28,631 nucleotides of DNA, from NCBI GenBank assembly GCA_002372325.1, contig DFFT01000135.1, positions 1 through 28,631 of the forward strand, given 5' to 3'. This document shows, piece by piece, positions 8,964 to 15,124 of the stretch. Under the pieces are notes generated by a model. The model did not search any database and was not told where the DNA came from. It saw nothing but the letters and a program-made list of their open reading frames with translations. Positions within the stretch are counted from its first letter, which is position 1, and the number at the start of each line of letters is the position of its first letter. Made by a program: the position numbers and the translations under genes. Source of the stretch: Succinivibrionaceae bacterium UBA3769 (GTDB lineage: Bacteria; Pseudomonadota; Gammaproteobacteria; Enterobacterales; Succinivibrionaceae).

Positions 8964-9370
8964 GTTCATTCCTTAAAAACCGTAAACATTTTATAGAGAT
9001 ATGACTATTATGACATAGATAGCAGGAATGATCTTTGGGCATGTCAAATTAGGCAATTCTGAAGGCGGGTTTTATCGGGCGGGGTTTTATCGATATTTGC
9101 TGCGCTGGGCATGTTTTTACAATCCAATTCCTGACACATTGCCGACACACATTGCCGCCTGCTGACGGGAGTTCCGGATGCCTGATGTTAGCCAGAAAAT
9201 TTAAAGCCGAACTTCGTATCAGTCCCCAAAACATCCGGTTCGCTCCCGAAAATTCATATCTGAGACCAAAACCATTTCATAAAACTGGTTAAAAAATAAT
9301 CAAAAACCTTTGAAATCAGGAGTTTTACAGCAATAATTTTGTGATTTTCTGATTGTTTTGCATAAAACTG
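8964..9370. other. Divergent intergenic region
   Basis: It separates the minus-strand AAA/PD-(D/E)XK gene from the plus-strand Rpn locus. It holds the candidate minus-strand promoter and two small direct repeats: GGGTTTTATCG at 9067 and 9082, and ACACATTGCCG at 9134 and 9147. The sequence becomes clearly AT-rich from about 9240. I see no gene here. Confidence 0.5.
9019..9047 (-). promoter_or_regulatory. Candidate sigma-70 promoter for the 7167-8963 gene
   Basis: On the minus strand a perfect TTGACA (9042-9047) is followed after 17 bases by TGCTAT (9019-9024), a weak -10 box. It lies about 55 bp upstream of the chosen start. The -35 box and spacing are good; the -10 match is only 3 of 6. Confidence 0.4.
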
Positions 9371-9398
9371 TTTACAGTCCTAACAAAAACGCTACAAT
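9371..9398 (+). promoter_or_regulatory. Sigma-70-like promoter of the Rpn locus
   Basis: TTTACA (9371-9376) and TACAAT (9393-9398) each match 5 of 6 consensus bases and are separated by 16 bases. They lie in an AT-rich leader 69 bp before the TTG start at 9467. This is the best-looking promoter in the window. Confidence 0.65.
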
Positions 9399-9466
9399 TT
9401 ATATATCAATCATACATAATGATACGAAAGAACCTGGATTAACATCTCTATTACAAGGAGGATATT

Positions 9467-9637
9467 TTGGGATTAAAAGATACGGCGGCAATACAGTTCT
9501 TCTCCGACGAAGAAATTTTTGCGGACGCCTTTAACTACTATTTTTACGGCGGCAGAAAAGTCATTAAGCCGGAGGAGCTTCAGCCGCTTGATTCCGCGCA
9601 AGCCGTCATGATTTTCGGGAAAAGGGGCAAGGTTTAG
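9467..9637 (+). CDS. Rpn-family (PD-(D/E)XK) N-terminal fragment ending at an in-frame amber codon
   Basis: A 56-residue frame beginning at TTG 9467, with an AAGGAGG Shine-Dalgarno at 9455-9461 and 5-base spacing. The product contains the N-terminal block of the Rpn/PD-(D/E)XK transposase-like family: a KDTAAIQFFSDEEIFADAFN segment followed by YYFYGGRKVIKPEEL. It stops at TAG 9635-9637. The next frame starts at the following base in the same phase and carries on exactly where the family sequence should continue (VKRYRDILK). The two therefore formed one gene of about 366 codons. The TAG is either a nonsense mutation, a read-through site, or the break in a gene that now restarts at GTG 9638. 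Confidence 0.75.
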   Translation: MGLKDTAAIQFFSDEEIFADAFNYYFYGGRKVIKPEELQPLDSAQAVMIFGKRGKV

Positions 9638-10570
9638 GTGAAAAGATACCGCGACATTTTAAAGCTCGCCAAAAAGACCGATAAAGGTGTCTTTGTGCTG
9701 CTGGGAATGGAACTTCAGAGCGAGGTCCATTACGGCATGACGGTCAGAAACATGCTTTATGACGCGCTTAGCTACGCAACTCAGATTAAAGCAATCGAGA
9801 ACCAGCATGAACGGCAGAAAAAATTGGAACAGAATGTCAATAATGGCAATGCCAGATTGACGTATGGAAAAGGTGTTTTTAAGATAAAAGGAAGCCGCAA
9901 GAAACGCAAAAACTGCAGAAACAGCAGAAACGGCAGCGCGGAATTTCTGTCCGGCATGACCAAAGATGATAAGCTGAAGCCCGTTATTACCCTGGTGATG
10001 AACCTGAGCGGCAAACCCTGGGACGGCCCCAGAGAACTCTGTGATCTTCTGGACATAAATGATGATGCGCTTAGGCCATTTCTGAACAACTACACGCTTC
10101 ACATAATATCTCCCGAAGAGATAGAGGATTCTGATTTTTCGAAATTCAGCACCATGTGCGGATTTGTCCTGAATGTCATCAAGTACGCACATGATGAATA
10201 CGGACTTGCTGCCTCAATTAATGAAAATTACAGCGACACAAGCATAGACATTGACGACAAGACGGAGCAGTTTCTCAGTACCGTAACTGATATTGAGGTA
10301 TTGCGCGAAGAACTGAAAAAGAACAAGGAGGTTGGCATGGTGAGCAACGTATTTCACCGCTGGAAGCAGAAAATTAAGGTTTTGGCTGCGATTAAGGTTC
10401 TTAAAGACAAGGGAGATTCTGATGAGGCCATAGTGGATTATGTTACAAAACAGTTTCATGTAAGTCAGGATTATGTGCGGGAGCTTATGAAGGTATGGCC
10501 CAATCCTCTTTTGGATGACGATGAGGAGCACGATAATGATCCGACTCCCTCTGTTCCTGCCGGGTCTTAA
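9638..10570 (+). CDS. Rpn-family recombination-promoting nuclease / putative transposase, main part
   Basis: A 310-residue frame beginning with GTG directly after the amber codon; a weak AAGG lies 9 bases upstream. It carries the family's catalytic region: Asp in KRYRDILK (residue 6), then GMELQSEVHY with the E-x-Q pair (residues 25 and 27), followed by VRNMLYDAL. Further on come the AEFLSG, DKLKPVITLV and WDGPRELCDLLD blocks. Rpn proteins are PD-(D/E)XK DNA endonucleases linked to recombination and phage defence. The N-terminal block is on the other side of the stop. The C-terminal 77 codons carry their own translation start (see 10337). The gene lies within an AT-richer section, under the promoter at 9371, and a hairpin terminator follows. 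Confidence 0.85.
   Translation: MKRYRDILKLAKKTDKGVFVLLGMELQSEVHYGMTVRNMLYDALSYATQIKAIENQHERQKKLEQNVNNGNARLTYGKGVFKIKGSRKKRKNCRNSRNGSAEFLSGMTKDDKLKPVITLVMNLSGKPWDGPRELCDLLDINDDALRPFLNNYTLHIISPEEIEDSDFSKFSTMCGFVLNVIKYAHDEYGLAASINENYSDTSIDIDDKTEQFLSTVTDIEVLREELKKNKEVGMVSNVFHRWKQKIKVLAAIKVLKDKGDSDEAIVDYVTKQFHVSQDYVRELMKVWPNPLLDDDEEHDNDPTPSVPAGS
10325..10339 (+). promoter_or_regulatory. Internal ribosome-binding site inside the Rpn gene
   Basis: A full-consensus AAGGAGG (10325-10331), a 5-base spacer TTGGC and ATG 10337, in the same phase as the surrounding frame. Spacing and match are as good as at the gene's own start. An ideal signal of this kind inside a coding sequence suggests a separate C-terminal product. 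Confidence 0.7.
10337..10570 (+). CDS. RpnS-like intragenic C-terminal protein (candidate antitoxin)
   Basis: A 77-residue product in frame with the nuclease gene, translated from the internal ATG with an AAGGAGG site 5 bases upstream. It begins MVSNVFHRWKQKIKVL and is a predicted helical C-terminal domain with an acidic, Pro/Ser-containing tail ending SVPAGS. In enterobacterial Rpn proteins an internally initiated C-terminal form (RpnS) inhibits the full-length toxin. Equivalence here is inferred from location, size, the strong start signal and the preservation of this unit in the tandem copy at 11055. The product has not been demonstrated. Confidence 0.6.
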   Translation: MVSNVFHRWKQKIKVLAAIKVLKDKGDSDEAIVDYVTKQFHVSQDYVRELMKVWPNPLLDDDEEHDNDPTPSVPAGS

Positions 10571-10663
10571 ATGCGGAAGATTCTCTGCGGTTAAAGTGAT
10601 TCTGCTGCCTTATGGCGCCGCAGTGCCGGCACCGAAGTTGTAACATACGTAAAATTAGACGTC

Positions 10664-10707
10664 AAAACGGTGAGAACTGGCTTCTGACAAGGTCTCGCCG
10701 TTTTTTT
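10664..10707 (+). terminator. Intrinsic terminator after the Rpn gene
   Basis: AAAACGGTGAGA (10664-10675) pairs with TCTCGCCGTTTT (from 10693), with one G-T wobble and a 17-base loop, and the arm runs into seven T residues. It is part of the repeated unit; a weaker copy lies at 11381. Confidence 0.65.
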
Positions 10708-10733
10708 GGCGTTTAACTGCGGAAATTATGCTT

Positions 10734-11054
10734 AACCTAGAGACGACTCCTGGGAACTCTGTGCTCTTCTGAACATAAAGGATGATACGCTCAGGCACTT
10801 CCTGATTGATTACCGGCCGAACATCATTATCTCCGGACATGATGGATGACAAAGAGTTTTTGAAATTCAGCCCCCAGTGCGGATTTGCGCTGAATGTCAT
10901 CATCAAGTACGAACATAATGAAGACGGACTTGCAGCCTCAATTAAAGAAAATTACAGCGACATAAGCATTGACGACAAGACGGAGCAGTTTCTCAGTACC
11001 GTAACTGATATTGAGGTATTGCGGGAAGAACTGAACAAGAACAAGGAGGTTGGC
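10734..11054 (+). pseudogene. Second Rpn copy: degenerate central region
   Basis: The +2 frame (10742-10850) encodes WELCALLNIKDDTLRHFL, matching the middle of the first copy, but ends at a TGA near 10848. The continuation is in the +3 frame (ATG 10839: MMDDKEFLKFSPQCGFALNV). The whole nuclease domain is missing and a frameshift separates the remaining parts. The frame then continues without a break into the 77-codon C-terminal unit at 11055. Confidence 0.75.
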
Positions 11055-11057
11055 ATG
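11043..11057 (+). promoter_or_regulatory. Ribosome-binding site of the second RpnS-like frame
   Basis: AAGGAGG, TTGGC, ATG: identical to the site at 10325-10339 in the first copy. Confidence 0.7.
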
Positions 11058-11288
11058 GTGAGCAATGTATTTCACCGCTTGAAGAAGAAAATTATGGTTT
11101 TATCTGCGATTGATGCCCTGAAAAACCTAGGAAAATCTGATGAAGATATCGTAAGTTATATCACTAAACGGCATCATGTAACCCCGGATTTTGTACGGGA
11201 ACTTATGAAGGTATGGCCTAATCCTCTTTTGGATGACGGTGAGGAGCACGACAATGATACGGCACCATCTGTTCCGGCAGGGGCTTAA
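11055..11288 (+). CDS. Second RpnS-like 77-aa protein without a nuclease partner
   Basis: It has exactly the same length (77 residues) and the same start signal as the unit inside the first copy: AAGGAGG at 11043-11049, a 5-base spacer, ATG 11055. The product begins MVSNVFHRLKKKIMVL and ends SVPAGA. The central part has diverged (ALKNLGKSDEDIVSYITKRH versus VLKDKGDSDEAIVDYVTKQF) while the termini are nearly identical. Intact frame and start site beside a destroyed nuclease region suggest this small protein is the retained product. It could act as a free inhibitor of Rpn nucleases, which is inference. A longer in-frame start at 10839 is possible but lacks a comparable ribosome-binding site. 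Confidence 0.65.
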   Translation: MVSNVFHRLKKKIMVLSAIDALKNLGKSDEDIVSYITKRHHVTPDFVRELMKVWPNPLLDDGEEHDNDTAPSVPAGA

Positions 11289-11380
11289 ATGCGGAAGATT
11301 TCCCGCAGTTAAGGGGATTATGCTGCCCGTCCATGCCGTAGCCATGACACCGCAGTTGTAATACGTAAAATCAGACGTCA

Positions 11381-11422
11381 AAACGGTGAGAACTGGCTTC
11401 TGGAAAGGTCTCGCCGCTTTTT
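11381..11422 (+). terminator. Second copy of the Rpn terminator (weakened)
   Basis: The AAAACGGTGAGA arm (11381-11392) pairs with TCTCGCCG (11410-11417), but the T run is interrupted by a C. It is homologous to the terminator at 10664. Confidence 0.5.
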
Positions 11423-11450
11423 GGGCTTTTAACTGTGTAAATTCTGCTGA

Positions 11451-11560
11451 ACCCAGAGACGACTCCAGGGAACTCAGTGATCTTCTGAACATGAAGGATG
11501 ATACGCTTAGGCCTTTTCTGAACAATTACAAGCTTCACATCATCTCCTGGAAAGATAATG
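11451..11560 (+). pseudogene. Third Rpn copy: central fragment only
   Basis: Encodes DDSRELSDLLNMKDDTLRPF followed by LNNYKLHIIS, matching the middle of the first copy (PRELCDLLDINDDALRPF). Similarity ends just after the IIS codons. No internal start or C-terminal unit follows, so this copy cannot make an RpnS-like protein. A possible hairpin, GGGCT/AGCCC followed by T residues (11572-11602), lies beyond it. Confidence 0.75.
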
Positions 11561-11797
11561 AGATCGTGACTGGGCTTCGAGGTATTTTGCGCAGCCCTTT
11601 TTCGTTTAATCCTGATCGTTGATTATGCCCGTTTCTGATAAATCTTTCCGGAATTCCTGACTGCCTTTTCTGAGGAATCCTGATCCCCTGCCTGGGGCTG
11701 ACTGAATCCTCCGGACATAGTTTAGCCTTCATTATCTCGGTATAGTTCGTATTGACAGGTTCAGATACTTGCTATGGGAAGGAAGGAGAAAGAAGAA

Positions 11798-11871
11798 CCT
11801 CAGGCGGCATTTCTGTTTCCGCAAGGAATCCAGGGCCTCGCGGTGTTTGCATTTCATGACAGCGTCAGTAC
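11798..11871 (-). pseudogene. Remnant of an AAA-ATPase-like/PD-(D/E)XK gene
   Basis: Read on the minus strand this encodes DAVMKCKHREALDSLRKQKC, which lines up with IAVIMNCK...LSLRKQEC in the gene at 7167-8963 (its 7296-7369 segment). The nucleotides also match clearly (for example CTGTTTCCGCA and TTCATGA). Only about 75 bp remain. Confidence 0.6.
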
Positions 11872-12030
11872 TTATCTGTCATCATCCTTGAGGTACAGCT
11901 GCTCTTTTTATCTCTGAAAGCCCCATATGCCAGGGAGCGCAAAAAACGCAGGTCTGTTCCTTCAGGTTGCGACAAAAGCAGCGTTTAGCAACTACAGTAC
12001 TCTTGTAATAATCATCTTCGATAAATATTC

Positions 12031-12308
12031 ATCGGCATAACATTTTAGCCAAAGACTGTACCGTAGCCAGCACTACAGACAGATCCCCAAACAGATTGGA
12101 TCTGTAAACTTTGCGGCAACCATTAAGTGTAAAGGAACGGGGACTATGGGATTACTTGTTTCAGCCTCAGTTATGTATATCCTTCACGTCCTTGATGCCG
12201 GACACCGAACAATATTATGCCGACATTTTTATGACGCAATGGCGAAATTATCAGCATTTGCGGGTACTTTGTCGGTATAAGATCAGTTATGCCGATATCG
12301 GCATAACT
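12031..12308. repeat. Cluster of ATCGGCATAA half-sites including a perfect 24-bp palindrome
   Basis: Five sites: ATCGGCATAA (12031-12040), TTATGCCGAC (12215-12224), GTCGGTATAA (12271-12280, one mismatch), TTATGCCGAT (12287-12296) and ATCGGCATAA (12297-12306). The last two meet in a perfect palindrome at 12285-12308. The second and third form an inverted pair 46 bases apart. This is the pattern of an operator or recombination site that binds a dimeric protein; the protein is not identified. Confidence 0.65.
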
Positions 12309-12844
12309 CGTGAAATCATCGTTTGGTTTTCACCTTCACTCTCTAAAACCAAAACTCCCACAAGTTTTATAGAGTTTCCGGAAAACTCCCCCTCAAAACA
12401 TATCCCGCTGCTGCAGAATCCCCACTCCCGGCCTTCATGTATAAACGTTAATTTTTGAACACTCCCCGCAGTTCCTCTTTCGGCTACTTTTTCGGGAACT
12501 TCCTCATTTCGGGGACGACTCCTGATTCCCCCGGAAACCCGCATGCTGTAAGCGTTTAATGGTCTTTTTCCAGTGCTGTCTCAACCATATTTTCGCAGCG
12601 GGATTGATAGTATAAAATATATCCGAATACCACTTGTAAAAATAATGCAAAACATTTGTCACAGTTCAGAATCAGTGACTTGTATTAGCCCTAAAACCAC
12701 TCTAAAATTGAAATGTTACTCCCCAAGTGACTGAAGTTTTGAATGTCACTCATGATTTAGATTACAGCCCAAAGATAGATGCGGTTATACACTAAATACG
12801 TCACAATTGTATGCGGATTCACTTCGGGTATATTTAGCCCCCCG

Positions 12845-12858
12845 AAAACCGCGGTTTT
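12845..12858. promoter_or_regulatory. 14-bp perfect palindrome upstream of the gene at 13055
   Basis: AAAACCGCGGTTTT, perfectly symmetric, 8 bases before the CRP-like site. It could be a second operator. Confidence 0.4.
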
Positions 12859-12866
12859 AGGCCGTA

Positions 12867-12886
12867 TTTGTGAAGATTGTCACAAA
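12867..12886. promoter_or_regulatory. CRP-like binding site
   Basis: TTTGTGAAGATTGTCACAAA contains the exact TGTGA-N6-TCACA core of gammaproteobacterial CRP sites within a 7-bp inverted repeat. It lies 168 bp upstream of the gene at 13055, further than usual for direct activation, unless the promoter is also far from the start codon. Confidence 0.55.
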
Positions 12887-13054
12887 GCGAGTTTTGCCCC
12901 TCATCGGGCCCCAGAATGAACATGAAGCAGAGGTGATTTCTCAAAAGAAGGAGGGCGCAAAGAACCAGATAAGCAGAATCGTACGCCGGGCATGCGGCGC
13001 TTAGCATGCGCGAGTTAATGTCACTTTCCATTAGCAGTATTAAGAGGTTTTAAA

Positions 13055-13762
13055 ATGGGAGATATCAGCATTATCGCCAGAAGGCTTGAGGGCGGAACCA
13101 GGGTGCAGTTTGGCTGGAGCGGCAACGGGGGCTATTTCAGCGCGGTGGGTTCCCGTCTGCTCCGCTGGTACAACGATCCGAAGCAGGTGGAGTATCTTTT
13201 CGGGCTGGGACAAATGCGCGCCATTGGTGTTCCCGGCAGCGAGAACGGCGGCGAGTCTCGGTTCTTATCAAATCAGCCGGATGGTCAGCCCCACTGGCTG
13301 GGCCGCTCGGAACGGGAGATTTTCAGTAAAATCTGCTTTACTGATTACGGGTACTTCTACGATCTGGACAACACCTGGTATTACGTTAAGCCGGGGCCTT
13401 TTTGCATTAAGATTCCGCTTGTCTACATCGTTCATCATCTTGATGACAGTTACATGGAGTTTGACGAACTTCATCGCATCAGCGTCAAGCTCATCCAGTA
13501 CATTCTCGGCGAGTACCGGGAAAGCGATCCTGACTTTCAGAAATTCCTTGCGGACAATTTTTCCAAATCCCCTGAGGAGATCCTAAAGGACATACTTTCT
13601 TCAAAGTACCTCTTTTACCGGTTTTCCCAGCATTATGACCGTATCCGGGATTATCTGGACAACTGGGTGGTGGCAAAGCCCAAGGACGACATGTCGGATA
13701 TCACCGGATTTGTCCTGAAGCGCCGTAATGACGAAGAGCGGATTGAAACCATAAACTGGTAA
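13055..13762 (+). CDS. Conserved hypothetical protein, 235 aa
   Basis: I cannot assign a function. Start ATG 13055 follows AAGAGG at about 8 bases. The N-terminal half has conserved-looking blocks (GWSGNGGYFSAVGSRLLRWY, then VEYLFGLGQMRAIGVPGSE, then SEREIFSKICFTDYGYFYDL) and no signal peptide or membrane segment, so it is probably a cytoplasmic globular protein. The C-terminal third (about 150-215) is helical and slightly resembles the helical repeats of the DUF6273 proteins downstream (DFQKFLADNFSKSPEEILKD), though too weakly to claim homology. The gene is monocistronic: a long upstream region with a CRP-like site precedes it and a strong terminator follows within 25 bp. Confidence 0.75.
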   Translation: MGDISIIARRLEGGTRVQFGWSGNGGYFSAVGSRLLRWYNDPKQVEYLFGLGQMRAIGVPGSENGGESRFLSNQPDGQPHWLGRSEREIFSKICFTDYGYFYDLDNTWYYVKPGPFCIKIPLVYIVHHLDDSYMEFDELHRISVKLIQYILGEYRESDPDFQKFLADNFSKSPEEILKDILSSKYLFYRFSQHYDRIRDYLDNWVVAKPKDDMSDITGFVLKRRNDEERIETINW

Positions 13763-13783
13763 TAAAACCCGTGCCATCTGAGA

Positions 13784-13807
13784 AATCCTGCTTAGGCGGG
13801 ATTTTTT
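13784..13807 (+). terminator. Intrinsic terminator after the 235-aa gene
   Basis: AATCCTGC (13784-13791), loop TTAG, GCGGGATT (13796-13803), then a run of T residues. Eight base pairs with one G-T wobble. Convincing form and position. Confidence 0.8.
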
Positions 13808-14171
13808 GCTTCCGGAGCCGCAGAAAGGGAGAAGGTATCAAAAAGGACTGTTTCGTCATCATCCCGATCCCTTATCCTGCTCCCTTTGCCAATTCTCATC
13901 TCCGTCTCTGTTTTGCCGCATCTCTTTTCTGATCCGCTTCGTTTTCGCATGGTTTCATCCGCTCCCGGCCGTCTTTTTACCCCGGAATCTGCATTTAATG
14001 TTACAGATCCCGGTAAAATCCTGTAATATACGCCTTGCATTCAGGATCAGTTCTCCTGCTGTTACCGAGACCTGAACTGAGATGAGTATTTAAGAGGATT
14101 CCCAGTGAAGCCGGCATAACTTCCTTAGAGCCGGCGTTTGACTTAGATTTGCTAGCAAGGACTTTTTAGAA
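13808..14171. other. Intergenic region before the HTH-protein gene
   Basis: A pyrimidine-rich plus strand with no convincing coding frame. An AAGGA ribosome-binding site at 14157-14161 serves the next gene. No clear promoter boxes found. Confidence 0.45.
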
Positions 14172-14624
14172 ATGGAAGAGAATCTGGAGACAGTGAATTA
14201 CTTCAAGGATTTTGTCAGAAAGCAGAATGAACTGAAGGCTGATTTCAAGCGCGTTTCCAATGATGTATTGCTTTTTATCTCGCGTCTTGAGAATTTGAAT
14301 AACGAGTTCCGTCATCTCCCGGAGCGGGTGGATCAGGAAAACGCGGGGGTAACCGCTCAGTTTCAGAAGGTGATTGACAACAGAAAAGCTAAAATGACCC
14401 CCGTAACGCCAAATCTCGATGACGCCCAGGAAATCAAAAAGCTTAATGATATTATTGTCAGACAGGGCTGGACAATACAGGGGTTTATCAAAGCCATGGA
14501 CATTGCTTCCCGCACCTTCTACAAAAAGGTGGAAACCCACTCCTTCAGCCTGAAGGAGCTCAATTTCATCCGTGAGCATCTGGCCCTTACCGATGAAGAG
14601 TTCATGAAGATCTTCTTTACCTGA
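14172..14624 (+). CDS. Coiled-coil protein with C-terminal helix-turn-helix-like domain
   Basis: 150 residues. The N-terminal 60 are rich in charged and heptad-type positions (FKDFVRKQNELKADFKRV, then FISRLENLNNEF), suggesting a coiled coil. The C-terminal part, GFIKAMDIASRTFYKKVETH followed by SFSLKELNFIREHLALTDEE and FMKIFF, resembles the short Cro/repressor-like helix-turn-helix proteins of phages, where the recognition-helix region has the form S-x-x-TFYKK. It is therefore likely a DNA-binding regulator or adaptor. It stands alone between terminators, so its target is unknown; the palindromes at 12285 and 12845 are possible sites. Start: ATG 14172 with AAGGA 10 bases upstream. Confidence 0.65.
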   Translation: MEENLETVNYFKDFVRKQNELKADFKRVSNDVLLFISRLENLNNEFRHLPERVDQENAGVTAQFQKVIDNRKAKMTPVTPNLDDAQEIKKLNDIIVRQGWTIQGFIKAMDIASRTFYKKVETHSFSLKELNFIREHLALTDEEFMKIFFT

Positions 14625-14692
14625 GTTTTCCGGTAAGGGGGCCCTTAATCACGGCTGTTGCCTGAACGCGCCGGTAACAGCGGATTTCCCCG

Positions 14693-14716
14693 AGGGAGCT
14701 TCTGGCTCCCTTATTT
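14693..14716 (+). terminator. Hairpin terminator after the HTH-protein gene
   Basis: AGGGAGC (14693-14699), 5-base loop, GCTCCCT (14705-14711), then TATTTC. The stem is perfect but the T tract is short. It lies 69 bp after the stop. Confidence 0.5.
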
Positions 14717-15124
14717 CATTCCGAGCTGCGGCGTCCCTTCTGTCATTCTGTCCCTTCTGCTGATTTATTTCTTCCTTGCTTTTTGCTCTTTCCTTCTCCG
14801 CTTCACAGCAGCCGCTTTTGTGAGTTTTTTCAAAAACATAAGCCGCTCTCCGGCTTTCTTTTTGTTTTTTGGCGGATTTTCCCCCATTATCTTTTGTGAA
14901 GAGGCCCGGAAACCGGGGCAGGGGACTTTTTCCGCAAAGCCGCAAATAGCTGCCGGAAACGATATCTTATAAGCTGTCGCAGCATGAACTCTATGGTTTG
15001 GCGCGTCAGCCGCAAAGTTCCCCTTATTCCTGATTCCGGACTTTGCTTTCTTGTTCCGTAAGTTCATTCCTGCTTGCCGGAGCAGATCAGGGTTTCCGGC
15101 AGCATTTCCCGTTCAGGAGATTAT
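14717..15124. other. Intergenic, strongly pyrimidine-rich region
   Basis: The plus strand is dominated by C and T runs (for example around 14750-14890). Frames on either strand are low in complexity and unlike the neighbouring genes in composition. AGGAGA at 15115-15120 is the ribosome-binding site of the next gene. I see no promoter I would defend. Confidence 0.45.

Larger units (their letters stand above)
10001..11560 (+). repeat. Tandem repeat of the 3' part of the Rpn gene, about 717 bp per unit
   Basis: The block running from the WDGPREL codons through the gene end, spacer and terminator recurs. Matching points are the PRELCDLL region at about 10022, 10742 and 11458; the internal ATG at 10337 and 11055; the stop at 10570 and 11288; and the terminator at 10664 and 11381. 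The spacing is 716 to 720 bp throughout. The third unit stops after the IIS codons near 11540. The junctions carry a short AACCTGAG/AACCTAGAG/AACCCAGAG similarity that could have seeded the duplication. Confidence 0.85.
11561..13054. other. Long gene-poor region with repeats, a gene remnant and regulatory-type motifs
   Basis: About 1.5 kb without a credible gene. The longest frame (12111-12458, plus) has no recognisable features and runs across the palindrome cluster. What the region does hold: a minus-strand remnant of an AAA/PD-(D/E)XK gene (11798-11871), the ATCGGCATAA half-site cluster (12031-12308), and a palindrome with a CRP-like site just upstream of the gene at 13055. It looks like a graveyard of insertion events that keeps some control sites. 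Confidence 0.6.

Noticed and set aside
9659..10192. 177-aa minus-strand frame opposite the Rpn gene
   Set aside because: Shadow of the Rpn coding sequence; no start signal and no motif.
12031..12308. CRISPR array
   Set aside because: The repeats are 10-bp half-sites in both orientations with irregular spacing; no repeat-spacer pattern occurs anywhere in the window.
12111..12458. 115-aa frame in the gene-poor region
   Set aside because: Crosses the palindrome cluster, has no ribosome-binding site and no family-like sequence.
14649..14972. Frames of about 100 aa on both strands
   Set aside because: Low-complexity products from a pyrimidine-rich stretch; no start signals.
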